From contig NZ_JAKEIO010000029.1 of assembly GCF_021474405.1 (NCBI RefSeq), positions 1 to 64,000 on the forward strand: 64,000 nt of DNA, given 5' to 3'. The DNA comes from [Streptosporangium] indianense (GTDB lineage Bacteria; Actinomycetota; Actinomycetes; Streptomycetales; Streptomycetaceae). This document shows, piece by piece, positions 27,640 through 36,501 of this stretch. Within the stretch, counting starts at the first letter, position 1; every line of letters starts with the position of its first letter. The position numbers and the translations under genes were made by a program. The notes under the pieces were generated by a model that was not told the origin of the DNA, searched no databases, and was given only the letters and a program-made list of their open reading frames with translations.

Positions 27640-27794
27640 CACGCATGCGGGCCACCCCGACGGCGGCGACCGGGGGGCACGCATGCGGGCCACCCCGACG
27701 GCGGCGACCGGGGTTCCACGCATGCGGGCCACCCCTACGACGGCGACCGGGGTTCCACGCATGCGGGCCACCCCTACGACGGCGTCGGCGTGTG
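27640..27794. repeat. Minisatellite A, four copies of 38-39 bp
   Basis: Copies begin at 27640, 27678, 27717 and 27756, each starting CACGCATGCGGGCCACCCC. The period of 39 is a multiple of three. Copies 1-2 and 3-4 are most alike, suggesting block duplication. Confidence 0.92.
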
Positions 27795-27813
27795 CCCCGG
27801 CACCGCACGGCGA

Positions 27814-28015
27814 CGATCCCTGACCCGGCACCCCCACCGCGGCGATCCGTGACCCGACAGCCCCACTCGCCGATCCGTCACCCGGCAGCCCCACCTCGCC
27901 GATCCCTGACCCGGCACCCCCACCGGGGCGCTCCGTGACCCGACAGCCCCACTCGCCGATCCGTCACCCTGCCACCCGCACCCCGGCGATCCCTGATCCG
28001 GCACCCGCCTGTGGC
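27814..28015. repeat. Minisatellite B, seven copies of 28-30 bp
   Basis: Units start near 27814, 27843, 27871, 27900, 27929, 27957 and 27987. Each has the form CGATCC(C/G)TGACCCG followed by a C-rich part. Two alternating variants (TGACCCGGCA and TGACCCGACA) recur. No gene covers it. Confidence 0.88.
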
Positions 28016-28085
28016 GACCATTTCGCGGGGATTCCGCGGGGATTCCGCGGGTGCAGGCCGCCCCGAACCGTGGTCTTCTGGCGGG

Positions 28086-29588
28086 ATGAGTGTCACCCGG
28101 ACCGGCGAAGAGGGCCCCTCCGTGGACACCGACCCGCGCCGCTGGTGGGGCCTGGTCGTCATCGCCCTGGCACAGCTGATGGTCGTGCTCGACGCGACCA
28201 TCGTGAACATCGCCCTGCCCTCCGCGCAGCGCGACCTCGGCATGTCCGACGGCAACCGGCAATGGGTGATCACCGCGTACACCCTCGCCTTCGGCGGACT
28301 CCTCCTGCTGGGCGGCCGGATCGCCGACCTGGTGGGCCGCAAACGGACCTTCGTCGCCGGGCTGGTCGGTTTCGCCGCCGCCTCCGCGCTCGGCGGCGCC
28401 GCCATCAACGCGGGCATGCTCTTCGGCGCCCGGGCCCTCCAGGGCGCCTTCGCCGCGGTCCTGGCACCCTCCGCGCTGTCCCTGCTGACCACGACGTTCA
28501 CCGACCCGAAGGAGCGCGGCAGAGCCTTCGGCATCTACGGCGCCCTGGCCGGCAGCGGCGCCGCGATCGGCTTCATCGTCGGCGGGCTCCTCACCGAGTA
28601 CCTGGACTGGCGCTGGTGCCTCTACGTCAACGTGCCCATCGCCCTCGTCGCCGTCCTCGGCGCGCTCGCCCTGCTGCACGACCGCCCCGGCCGCGCCGGC
28701 GCCCGCCTCGACGTCCCCGGCGTCCTGCTCGGCTGCGGCGGCCTCGTGGCGATCGTCTACGGCTTCAGCGAGGCCGAGTCCCGCGGCTGGACGGACCCCA
28801 TGGTGCTGGCGCTGTTCGCCGCCGGGATCCTGCTGCTCGTCGTGTTCGTCTGGTGGCAGTCCCGGGCGCCCATGCCACTGCTGCCGCTGCACATCGTCCG
28901 GGACCGCAACCGGGCCGGCTGTTTCCTGACCATGGCGCTGGCCGTGATCGGCATGTTCGGCCTGTTCCTCTTCATGACGTACTACCTCCAGGCCGTGCTC
29001 GAGTACTCCCCCGTCAAGACCGGCCTGGCCTTCCTGCCCCTGACGGCCGCGATCATCATCGGCTCGACCCAGATCTCCGCCCGGCTGCTCCAGCGGGTGC
29101 CCCCTCGCATGCTGATGGTCCCCGGCATGGTCCTGGCGGCCGGTGGCATGGTGCTGCTGACCCGGATGACGACGCACTCGTCGTACGCGTCGGAGATCCT
29201 GCCCGCGCTGCTGCTGCTCGGCCTCGGGATGGGCCTGACGTTCATGCCGGTCTTCGCCACCGCGACGGCGGGGGTCGCGCCGCACGACTCCGGCGTGACC
29301 TCGGCGACCGTCAACACCTCGCAGCAGGTCGGCGGCTCCATCGGCACGGCCCTGCTCAACACCATCGCGACGACCAGCACCGCCACGTACGTCACGGCCC
29401 ACCTCACCGACCTGTCCGACCGCACCCGGGTGATGCGGGAGGGCGTCGTCCACGGCTACACCGTCGCCCTCTGGTGGGCCGCAGGCATCATGCTGCTGGC
29501 CGGGCTGATCGCGGGCCTGATGGTCACGACGAAGGCCCCCGGACACGGCGCGGCGGCGGACGCACCCGTACCGGAACAGGTGACCTGA
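28086..29588 (+). CDS. MFS drug:H+ antiporter, DHA2 family
   Basis: A 500-residue membrane protein with about 14 predicted helices, the DHA2 size. Motif A is GGRIADLVGRKRTFVAG after helix 2. Motif C-like sequence is GALAGSGAAIGFIVGGLLT in helix 5. VVLDATIVNIALPS at the N-terminus is the DHA2 helix-1 signature. It presumably exports an amphipathic drug or metabolite. The ATG at 28086 is used. It follows the minisatellites and precedes an APH-type kinase by 41 bp, so an export-plus-modification resistance pair is possible. Confidence 0.92.
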   Translation: MSVTRTGEEGPSVDTDPRRWWGLVVIALAQLMVVLDATIVNIALPSAQRDLGMSDGNRQWVITAYTLAFGGLLLLGGRIADLVGRKRTFVAGLVGFAAASALGGAAINAGMLFGARALQGAFAAVLAPSALSLLTTTFTDPKERGRAFGIYGALAGSGAAIGFIVGGLLTEYLDWRWCLYVNVPIALVAVLGALALLHDRPGRAGARLDVPGVLLGCGGLVAIVYGFSEAESRGWTDPMVLALFAAGILLLVVFVWWQSRAPMPLLPLHIVRDRNRAGCFLTMALAVIGMFGLFLFMTYYLQAVLEYSPVKTGLAFLPLTAAIIIGSTQISARLLQRVPPRMLMVPGMVLAAGGMVLLTRMTTHSSYASEILPALLLLGLGMGLTFMPVFATATAGVAPHDSGVTSATVNTSQQVGGSIGTALLNTIATTSTATYVTAHLTDLSDRTRVMREGVVHGYTVALWWAAGIMLLAGLIAGLMVTTKAPGHGAAADAPVPEQVT

Positions 29589-29629
29589 AGAACCGGAACC
29601 CCCCACGAAAAACGCCCCGCGAAATTCGT

Positions 29630-30574
29630 ATGCCGCACCCGGCGCGCCGCACTACCGTGCCGGAAGTGATCGACATTCCCCGGGAACTGGCGGCGTCACA
29701 GGAAAAGTTCAACGGCGAGGCGGGCCGCGCGTTCATCGCCGGACTGCCCGAGCTGACGGCCCACTTCCTCGACCACTGGGACCTCAGCCTCGACGGACCG
29801 CCCATGCACGGCGTCTCCGCCCTGGTCCTGCCGGTCGTCCGCGGCGACGGCATGCCGGCGGTCCTCAAGCTCCAGGTCCTCGACGAGGAGAGCGCGGGCG
29901 AGCCGGTGGCGCTGCGCGCCTGGGGCGGCGACGGGGCCGTCCGTCTCCTCGACCACGACGAGTTCACCGGCACCATGCTGCTGGAGCGCCTCGACGAGAC
30001 GCGCATGCTGGCCCACGTGCCTCACGCCCACGAGGCCGTGGTCACCATCGCCGAGCTCCTGGCCCACCTCACGTCCTTCCAGGCCCCGCCCGGTCTGCGC
30101 AGCCTCGGCGACATCGCCCGGGGCATGCTCGACCGGACCCCCCGGGCCCTGGCCCGCATCCCCGACCCGGAGGCCCGTCGCCTGGTCTCCGACTGCGCGG
30201 CCGCGCTGCGCGAGGTCGCGGACGAGCCGGGCGACCGCCTCCTGCACTGGGACCTGCACGACGAGAACGTCCTCGCCTCCGACCGCGCCCCCTGGCTCGC
30301 GATCGACCCCAAGCCGCTCGCCGGCGACCCCGGCTTCGAACTGTGGCCCGCCCTCGACAACCGCTACGACCCCGAGGACATCCTCTGGCGCTTCGACGCC
30401 ATGACCGACATCCTCGCCCTGGACCGCGCCCGGGCCCACGCCTGGACCCTCGCCCGCCTCCTCCAGAACACCCTGTGGGACATCGAGGACGGCCGCCCGG
30501 TCGACGACGCCCAGCTGGAGATCGCCCGCCGACTGGGAAGGGCCGGAACCCGGGCGTCCCGGCGCGGACGGTGA
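29630..30574 (+). CDS. APH(6)/hydroxyurea-type antibiotic phosphotransferase
   Basis: A 314-residue small-molecule kinase. The Brenner-like motif is HWDLHDENVLA (catalytic Asp about 210). The metal motif is WLAIDPKPLAGDPGFELWPAL, typical of the streptomycin-6/hydroxyurea kinase family (APH_6_hur as I recall). Resistance is inferred from family only. The start is uncertain: ATG 29630, or GTG 29657/29666 nearer the conserved domain. It lies 41 bp after the MFS gene on the same strand. Confidence 0.8.
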   Translation: MPHPARRTTVPEVIDIPRELAASQEKFNGEAGRAFIAGLPELTAHFLDHWDLSLDGPPMHGVSALVLPVVRGDGMPAVLKLQVLDEESAGEPVALRAWGGDGAVRLLDHDEFTGTMLLERLDETRMLAHVPHAHEAVVTIAELLAHLTSFQAPPGLRSLGDIARGMLDRTPRALARIPDPEARRLVSDCAAALREVADEPGDRLLHWDLHDENVLASDRAPWLAIDPKPLAGDPGFELWPALDNRYDPEDILWRFDAMTDILALDRARAHAWTLARLLQNTLWDIEDGRPVDDAQLEIARRLGRAGTRASRRGR

Positions 30575-30619
30575 AGGGCGCGCGTCGGCTTCGGGCCGCT
30601 CGCCGGGTAGGGCGTCTCC

Positions 30620-31168
30620 ATGACTGACGCATCCACCGTGGTCCCTCTGGTCACCGGGCTGGGCGGGGCCGTGATCGGAGCCGCAGCCGCCGTCTGGGTA
30701 CCGATGCTTCAGCGACGGCATCAGTCCCGGGACGAGGAGCGGGCCTTCCACGAGCGTCTCCTCCGCGAGGAGATCAGCCGGCTCACCCGGCTGCGGACCA
30801 CGGGGCGGGCCTGGTTCGACGTCCTGCTCCGTGCCCACCAGAGCCTCGAAGCGGGCCGGGACGTCGACCTGGACCGCTTCGACGACGAGCTCATGAGCAC
30901 CAGCACGGGAGCGGCTTCCGCGGGCTACCAGCCCCCGAGCCCGACGGCGGACCCCTCCCGTGAAGTGGAGGATCTCTCCGCGCGGATCTTCGACCAACTG
31001 CAGGACCTCTCCTGGGAGATCCGCTCCCACATCATCCGCAGCCCCGGCCCCGGAGCAGCCATCCCGGACTTCTCCAGACGAATCGCCCACATCAAGGACC
31101 TCCGAGCAGCACTCAACGTGAGACTCCTCGAACGCATCGAGCAACTGTCACGCCAATTGCCGCCCTGA
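30620..31168 (+). CDS. Small membrane-anchored hypothetical protein
   Basis: A 182-residue protein. One N-terminal membrane helix (about 8-28, VPLVTGLGGAVIGAAAAVWV) is followed by a long, charged, largely helical cytosolic part with coiled-coil character (RDEERAFHERLLREEISRLTRLR). It lies just outside the leftmost att site and might be chromosomal or left from an older insertion. I recognise no function. Confidence 0.55.
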   Translation: MTDASTVVPLVTGLGGAVIGAAAAVWVPMLQRRHQSRDEERAFHERLLREEISRLTRLRTTGRAWFDVLLRAHQSLEAGRDVDLDRFDDELMSTSTGAASAGYQPPSPTADPSREVEDLSARIFDQLQDLSWEIRSHIIRSPGPGAAIPDFSRRIAHIKDLRAALNVRLLERIEQLSRQLPP

Positions 31169-31568
31169 GGCCCGACGGCCGGAGCACCCTCTCCCAAAGA
31201 CGGCGACTGCCCCCTGTGGAACCACAACCGGGACCGGCGCCCGCCGCGCGGTCGCGCACGGCGCCGCCGCACCCCCACTGACGACAAAACCCCAGGCCAG
31301 AGCACATCCGACCTGGGGTTCAGCGGAACCCCCTGTCGGATTCGAACCGACGACCTACGCATTACAAGCTGTCCGATCTTGGTCCGGGGGTGCCCGTCGG
31401 CGTCCGCGAAGTGGGCAACTTCCCTGGCCAAGGAGGCGAAAGGACAACTACGGACGCAGGTGGATACGGCCGGATCAAGCGGCAATTGAGACTGGGACTG
31501 AGACCCATCCTGGTCCTCACGGGCAAGCGACGGCATGCAGGGGAGACCGTGCCAGAACCTGTGCGGCG
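31169..31568. other. Gene-free stretch spanning the left att site
   Basis: It holds a 50-bp segment (31279-31328) nearly identical to 34568-34618, then the left att core. The shared segment includes a CCCCAGG...CCTGGGG stem and ends at the att. At 34.6 kb that segment is the 3' end of an integrase gene plus its terminator. The left copy therefore looks like the scar of a third integrase gene, mostly lost. Nothing gene-like follows the core up to 31568. Confidence 0.55.
31329..31368. repeat. Left att site (outer copy)
   Basis: A 40-bp sequence identical to the 3' half of the tRNA-Thr gene from the anticodon loop to the acceptor stem. It marks the left end of the older element. Confidence 0.9.
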
Positions 31569-33131
31569 TCAGCCAGCCCTGAGTTGATAAATAGCAATAA
31601 AAATGAATGCGATAACCAGGAGGGCAAACAACTCGAATAGAAGAATCGACTGACGGATGCGCCGAATAAAACTACTCAACGTGGAAGTATCTCTAACGAG
31701 AAGGAAGGACGCCGCAAAGGCTACTGGCACTAGAATCAGACTTGCATCCTTCGCGGTAAGTCCACGCGCAACAAGCGACGAACCACGTGCAGGAGTCTCT
31801 GGAACTGCCTCCAAGCCGCGGGAAAGCAATAGATAGATACCAAAGGCCGTAATTGCCATGGTAACCCAAAGCATACCGGAGTGAAGTCGCGTAAGGCGCA
31901 GCGGGCATTTGATATAGATGCGCTCCGGACGATACGGTGACGAGTCGTAGCGGAGGTAGAGTTCGAAAGTGTTCGCTTCTTCATCAACGGTGTTGCGAAT
32001 ATCTCGGAGCACCTCGTCCTTCACTGTTGGGCGATGCCTTAGGCGAACAGACGTATCAGAAATCGTGACGCTGACATGGTTGGTCTCGGCGTCAGCAAAG
32101 GCCACCATTTGCCATGCCTCTTTACGCCAATGCTCCAACAGGGACATTCTTTTCCTGCTATCCGGAGTGAAGTAGATGGCGCGCTTTTCCTTCAAAGTAA
32201 TCGCGAAAGGCCTATCGATCGGGACTGAGCACTTAGCAAAGGCCATCCAACGGTAGCCGTACCCGAAATAGGCAGAGATGAACTTACCCGCAGCGATGTC
32301 GCCCCTAGAAGCCCGGAGGTCGGCCTCCTCCAGCGCAACACAAAGGAGTTCAAGCAAGAGCTGAATGTCACCTGCCCCCATAGTCCTTCCCGCCCCACGA
32401 TCCTGCTTTCGAATCTCCCGAAACAGATAGGGAAGCGCAATGAGCGGATTTTCTGCACCACTTAGAAAATCTTGAACAACGTACCCTTGAGCAACCTTCG
32501 CAATGCGCTGAGCCAGCTTTCTCCACTGAGAGTAATAGTTCGCGACATCGAAAGGAAATTGTCTCCATTCGGACGCCAGGTACTCGTACTGTGCGTCATG
32601 AATGGCCCTCTCCATCCATGAGTCAAAGTTGGCCATAGAGAAGCGGTGATACCTCTCCCAAATAGCCTGATAAGGGTAAGACGGACAGTAAAAGAGAGAA
32701 GCAAGAAAGTCCAACAAATGTGGTGGAGTTTTCTGCGGGATAACGTCTGCCATCTTGCCGAGGTGAATGACATGCCCTGCCTCGATCCGAGCGCCTTCAT
32801 CCTTAGCGATGCGATAAACAGGATTACCGGCAACAGTGATAGTGAGATCCAGCAGCGGAATCTTGGGAAGCTCCGCGATTGGCAAAACCAAATCCAGATT
32901 TCCTGTAGGCGTTCGATGTCGAGCGAGCGCCTTTTGCCAATCGCATCCCTTGTTCCGAACATCGATTTCCGACATTACCTGGGTCATAGGCTTGACGTAA
33001 ATCTCACGATCGCGTTCCGACCAGAGAGCACTTGAAAGCTCTACTCGCTCAATGGCTCGAAGGCGCCATCCTTGGAGGTCCGAAAGGAGCGCCACAGCGG
33101 CTTGGTCATACCAGTCGTAGGGCCTATTCAT
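31569..33131 (-). CDS. Low-GC membrane protein of unknown function
   Basis: A 520-residue protein with no family that I recognise. Residues 1-420 look soluble and mixed alpha/beta, with many Trp and Tyr (WDKALARH-type and FDVANYYSQWRKLAQRI segments). The C-terminal 100 residues hold three membrane helices (about 424-443, 466-483 and 497-517) and end in RAG. Its GC is visibly near 50%, far below the flanking genes, and A/T third positions are common, so it is recently acquired. It is the only intact gene of the wrecked element. Such lone cargo genes are often defence or toxin functions, but nothing here proves that. Confidence 0.75.
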   Translation of the reverse strand: MNRPYDWYDQAAVALLSDLQGWRLRAIERVELSSALWSERDREIYVKPMTQVMSEIDVRNKGCDWQKALARHRTPTGNLDLVLPIAELPKIPLLDLTITVAGNPVYRIAKDEGARIEAGHVIHLGKMADVIPQKTPPHLLDFLASLFYCPSYPYQAIWERYHRFSMANFDSWMERAIHDAQYEYLASEWRQFPFDVANYYSQWRKLAQRIAKVAQGYVVQDFLSGAENPLIALPYLFREIRKQDRGAGRTMGAGDIQLLLELLCVALEEADLRASRGDIAAGKFISAYFGYGYRWMAFAKCSVPIDRPFAITLKEKRAIYFTPDSRKRMSLLEHWRKEAWQMVAFADAETNHVSVTISDTSVRLRHRPTVKDEVLRDIRNTVDEEANTFELYLRYDSSPYRPERIYIKCPLRLTRLHSGMLWVTMAITAFGIYLLLSRGLEAVPETPARGSSLVARGLTAKDASLILVPVAFAASFLLVRDTSTLSSFIRRIRQSILLFELFALLVIAFIFIAIYQLRAG

Positions 33132-33555
<424 letters not shown>

Positions 33556-34016
33556 GTGTCGCAGCAGGCCAACCCTCGGGGGACCTTCGTAAGAATCGCC
33601 GAAATGCTGAAGACAGGAATCGAGACGGACCCGGACGTGACGGAGCTCCCAGCTCTGTCTGAGGTGATGAGCGATCACAACGTCTCACGCGGGGTCGCGC
33701 TCCGCGCGTTCGCTGTGCTGAAGCAGGGAAGGTGTGGCCGAACCGGTGCCGGGCGGCCGGTGGCGCGTCGTGCGCGCTGAGGTGGACGTCGACCGGCGCC
33801 CGCTCGAACAGCGGATCGCGGACATCATCACGGCTGACAAGCTCGAAGGGGCAACCATTCCCCAGTGCTTCTGAGCTGGCCGAACGGTTCGAAGTCTCAC
33901 GTCCCACAGTGACCAAGGCACTGGAGAGGTTGGAGGCCGCCGGCCTGTTGGCGGGGGGCGGACAGGGCAAGGTGCGGACGGTCCGCGCCGTGCCGACGCG
34001 AGAGGAGCGTTCGTAG
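33556..34016 (+). pseudogene. Double-GntR regulator broken by two frameshifts
   Basis: Three overlapping frames together encode one protein of about 152 residues. The first part (33556-33727) gives a winged helix, NPRGTFVRIAEMLKTGIETD to VALRAFAVLKQ. The middle frame (33728-33860) continues EGVAEPVPGGRWRVVRAEVD and RPLEQRIADIITADKLEG. The last frame (33861-34016) gives a second GntR helix-turn-helix, PSASELAERFEVSRPTVTKA. Each shift sits in a G run (GGG at 33726-33728, GGGG at 33848-33851) and removing one G per run restores the frame. It could be a decayed gene or two sequencing errors. Confidence 0.75.
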
Positions 34017-34030
34017 CTTGCCGAAGTTGA

Positions 34031-34570
34031 CGGAGTGGGCTTGAGTCCCTGCTCGCCGAGCCACTGCCGCGGCGGTGGAAGCACTGCCTCGGAGTCGCCG
34101 AGAGGGCCCGCACAATCGCGCTAGTTCTTGACCAGGAAGCCGACCTGCTCGAGGCCGAGCTGCGGGCCGCCGCCGGCGAACTGTGGCAGGAGCACGACGT
34201 CGTGTTCTCGCGGCCGGACGGGCGCCCGCTCGACCCGCGCGCCGACTACGAGGAATTCAAGGAGCTGCTCAAGGAGGCCGGGATCGACGACCGTCGTCTC
34301 TACGACGGGAGCCGCCATACCGCCGGCACCATCCTCAACGAACTGGGCGTGGACATGCCCACGATCATGGAGATCCTCCGCCACACCCAGATCAGCCAGA
34401 CCCCGCGGTACGTGAAGGGCCGAACCCACCTGTCCAAGGACGCCATGCGACGCATGGGCGAGTTCTTCGTGCCCGCACCCTCGACCCCGGATCCGGGCCC
34501 CACTGAGACCAGAACTGAGACCGCCGACACCCGCGCAGCCCGCTCCCGGCGCCGCCGCCGGATCCGCTGA
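34031..34570 (+). pseudogene. 5'-truncated tyrosine integrase
   Basis: Only the C-terminal catalytic part remains, about 180 codons after a stop at 34028. SRHTAGTILNELGVDMPTIM, EILRHTQISQTPRYVKG and a basic tail are clear. The box I arginine and the N-terminal DNA-binding domains are gone. The usual HxxR histidine is a Tyr (YDGSR) and the LGH motif reads LRH. It ends 43 bp before the middle att. The enzyme cannot be active. Confidence 0.85.
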
Positions 34571-34613
34571 CGACGAAACCCCAGGTCAGACCACATCCGA
34601 CCTGGGGTTTCAG

Positions 34614-34658
34614 CAGAGCCCCCTGTCGGATTCGAACCGACGACCTACGCATTACAAG
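34614..34658. repeat. Middle att site (attL of the intact element)
   Basis: A 45-bp sequence identical to 45023-45067 at the tRNA-Thr. It is shared by the two elements: right end of the wreck, left end of the intact element. Confidence 0.95.
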
Positions 34659-34700
34659 GTCTATAGCGCTCTGACGATGACCAGCGGAAAGACCCTCACA

Positions 34701-34720
34701 GGCCGGTGACCTGCGGATTT
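34701..34720. repeat. Arm-type repeat, left copy
   Basis: GGCCGGTGACCTGCGGATTT matches the sequence at 44999-45018 at 16 of 20 positions. Both lie just outside the att cores, so they would flank attP in the circle and may bind integrase or Xis. Confidence 0.5.
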
Positions 34721-34768
34721 GGCATCCCGCTAGATCCCAAGTATTCCCGGCTGATCCCGTTCTCACGT

Positions 34769-34783
34769 GTACGGAATGTGTAC
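34769..34783. repeat. GTACRGAATGYGTAC repeat, left copy
   Basis: GTACGGAATGTGTAC matches GTACAGAATGCGTAC at 44944-44958. It probably is an integrase arm-binding site, and it may overlap the promoter of the operon starting at 34866. Confidence 0.5.
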
Positions 34784-34865
34784 GAGAACGGGGCGGCCCC
34801 GGGCGGTGTCCTACCACCGACCACGGGGCCTACGGCCGGACCCTTCACCAGCAAGGAGTCAGACC

Positions 34866-35354
34866 GTGAGCAACACCGTACACAGCGCTGCCGCAACACT
34901 CCGGGCGGTCCCGAAGCTGCCGGCCGACGGCCCGCGCACGTGGACCTTCACCAACCGCGAGACCGGCGAGCCCACCACCGTCACGTGCATGCTCGGCTGC
35001 ACGCTCGACCACGAGCGCGACATCGCCACGCCGACGCACCCCGAAGACATCAGCTGCCAGGCCGACGGCCCGGAGCTGCGCCTGCCCGTCATGGGCTCGC
35101 TGTGCGACTCGGCCCGCACCGAGAACCTGTCCATCCTGGGCTTCCGGCTGCAGGTGAACCCGTTCGCCCCGACGCTCGCTGAGCGCCTGCCGCACCTGCT
35201 CGTCGAGGTGGTCGAAGAGCAGTGGATCGAGGGCCTGGACCCCGACACGCTCGCCATGGTCATCGGCCAGCTGCAGAGCCAGCTCGAGCGCCTGCGCGTC
35301 GCCCAGGTGCAGCTGGGCGCCGCTCGTGACGAGTACCGGAGGCGGTCCGCATGA
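34866..35354 (+). CDS. Hypothetical element protein (DUF6907-like)
   Basis: A 162-residue soluble protein from the GTG at 34866 with AAGGAG 8 nt upstream. The core MLGCTLDHERD...HPEDISCQ has conserved Cys/His spacing that could bind a metal. A helical C-terminus (LAMVIGQLQSQLERLRVAQV) follows. The next gene is a distant paralogue with the same order of motifs. I recall this group as DUF6907, common in Streptomyces plasmids and AICEs; the role is unknown. It is the first gene of a translationally coupled operon. Confidence 0.7.
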   Translation: MSNTVHSAAATLRAVPKLPADGPRTWTFTNRETGEPTTVTCMLGCTLDHERDIATPTHPEDISCQADGPELRLPVMGSLCDSARTENLSILGFRLQVNPFAPTLAERLPHLLVEVVEEQWIEGLDPDTLAMVIGQLQSQLERLRVAQVQLGAARDEYRRRSA

Positions 35355-35716
35355 GCGACCCCCGCACGGTGACCGTGAACGTCCTCGTCACCAAGCCGCT
35401 CGAGATCGAAGAACCCGACTGGTGCGCCGGCCACCGCGACGACCGCGCGGAGTTCAAGGCCGACATCACCCACTACGGCCGCGAACACGTCCTCGAGGTG
35501 GGCGGGTTCCCGCTGTTCCGCGCGCTGCTCGCCCAGGCGCCCTACTCGCAGCACGCGCCGTCCGTCCCCGCCCTGTACGTCGAGCAGCTGGACCTCACCG
35601 GCTCGTACACGCCGGACGAGGTCGAGGACCTGGCCGACGCCCTCGTCGAGGCGGCCGCGCGGCTGCGCGCCCTGGGCCGCGAGCTGGACGCCGTCCTCGA
35701 GGAGGAGGGCCGGTGA
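35351..35716 (+). CDS. Hypothetical element protein, paralogue of preceding gene
   Basis: A 121-residue protein starting within an ATGA overlap. DWCAGHRDDRAEFKADITH parallels the Cys/His segment of the upstream protein, and LADALVEAAARLRALGRELD parallels its helical end. The duplication suggests a heterodimer or subfunctionalised pair. The function is unknown. Confidence 0.7.
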   Translation: MSDPRTVTVNVLVTKPLEIEEPDWCAGHRDDRAEFKADITHYGREHVLEVGGFPLFRALLAQAPYSQHAPSVPALYVEQLDLTGSYTPDEVEDLADALVEAAARLRALGRELDAVLEEEGR

Positions 35717-36501
35717 AGCGTGACCCGCTGCTCTGGGTCGCCACGGCGGCCGTGCTCACCGTCCTCGCCTCAGCCGAATACGAGCTGGCCCGCGCGTGCG
35801 GCTTCGGCACCTACGTCGCCGCCGGCGTCCCGGCCGCGCTGGACGTGTACGCCCTCGCCGCGCTGCGGGCCCGCCGCGACGTCCTCGCGGTCGTCCTGTC
35901 CCTGATCGCGGTGAACGCTGCGAGCCACCTCGTCGAGGTCGGCCTGCTGCCCGTGTCGGTGGCGCTCGTGGTCGCCGTCTCCGCGGTCGCCCCGCTCGTG
36001 CTGTGGCGCGTGCACCGGCTGTCCGAGCTGCGACCGGAACCGGTGGCGGAACCCGTTCCGGCCGTGGCGGAACCGGCCCCGGAACCGGCGGAAGCGATCA
36101 CCGTGGAGCGTGAGCCCGCGCCGGTCGACGCGGCCCCCGTCGGCCCGGTCCTCGGCCCCTGGCAACCCCTGGCGGAACTGGCAGGCGGAACCGGCGGAAC
36201 TGCGGCCGGAACCGGCCCTGACCTGCTCGGCGATCACTTCGCGGCTGTCCGCAAAGCTATCGGGGAGGTCCCGGCGGAACAGGCAACGGAACCAGTTCCG
36301 CCCGCAGTTCCGCCGCGCGGAACCGGCGCCGACGACCTCGAGACCATCGACAGCCAGAACACGACGTTCGAGGCCCGCGTGGCCACCGTGCGGCACTGGC
36401 TGGAGACGGAACCGGAACTGACCGGCGGTCAGATCGGCAAGCGGCTCGATGTCTCCGACGGCTACGGCCGGCGCCTGCTGCGCACCGCCCGGGGCGACTG
36501 A
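35713..36501 (+). CDS. Membrane protein with C-terminal helix-turn-helix
   Basis: A 262-residue protein, GTG start overlapping the upstream stop (GTGA). Four hydrophobic segments fill residues 1-100 (LLWVATAAVLTVLASAEY; YVAAGVPAALDVYALAAL; VLAVVLSLIAVNAASHLVE; VALVVAVSAVAPLVLW). A Pro/Glu-rich linker (110-200) follows. The C-terminus has a helix-turn-helix-like end (LTGGQIGKRLDVSDGYGRRL). I recall this layout in AICE operons next to traB (DUF2637/Spd-like). It may tether DNA to the membrane. Confidence 0.7.
   Translation: MKRDPLLWVATAAVLTVLASAEYELARACGFGTYVAAGVPAALDVYALAALRARRDVLAVVLSLIAVNAASHLVEVGLLPVSVALVVAVSAVAPLVLWRVHRLSELRPEPVAEPVPAVAEPAPEPAEAITVEREPAPVDAAPVGPVLGPWQPLAELAGGTGGTAAGTGPDLLGDHFAAVRKAIGEVPAEQATEPVPPAVPPRGTGADDLETIDSQNTTFEARVATVRHWLETEPELTGGQIGKRLDVSDGYGRRLLRTARGD

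Noticed and set aside
27640..28015. Possible CRISPR array
   Set aside because: The units are contiguous without unique spacers, and no cas genes are present.
27774..29606. 610-codon frame antisense to the MFS gene and minisatellites
   Set aside because: It is a shadow of the transporter extended through the repeats. It has no RBS and its product is repetitive.
31329..31368. Partial tRNA gene
   Set aside because: It lacks the acceptor 5' half and the D arm. It is the att copy of the tRNA-Thr 3' half, not a functional tRNA.
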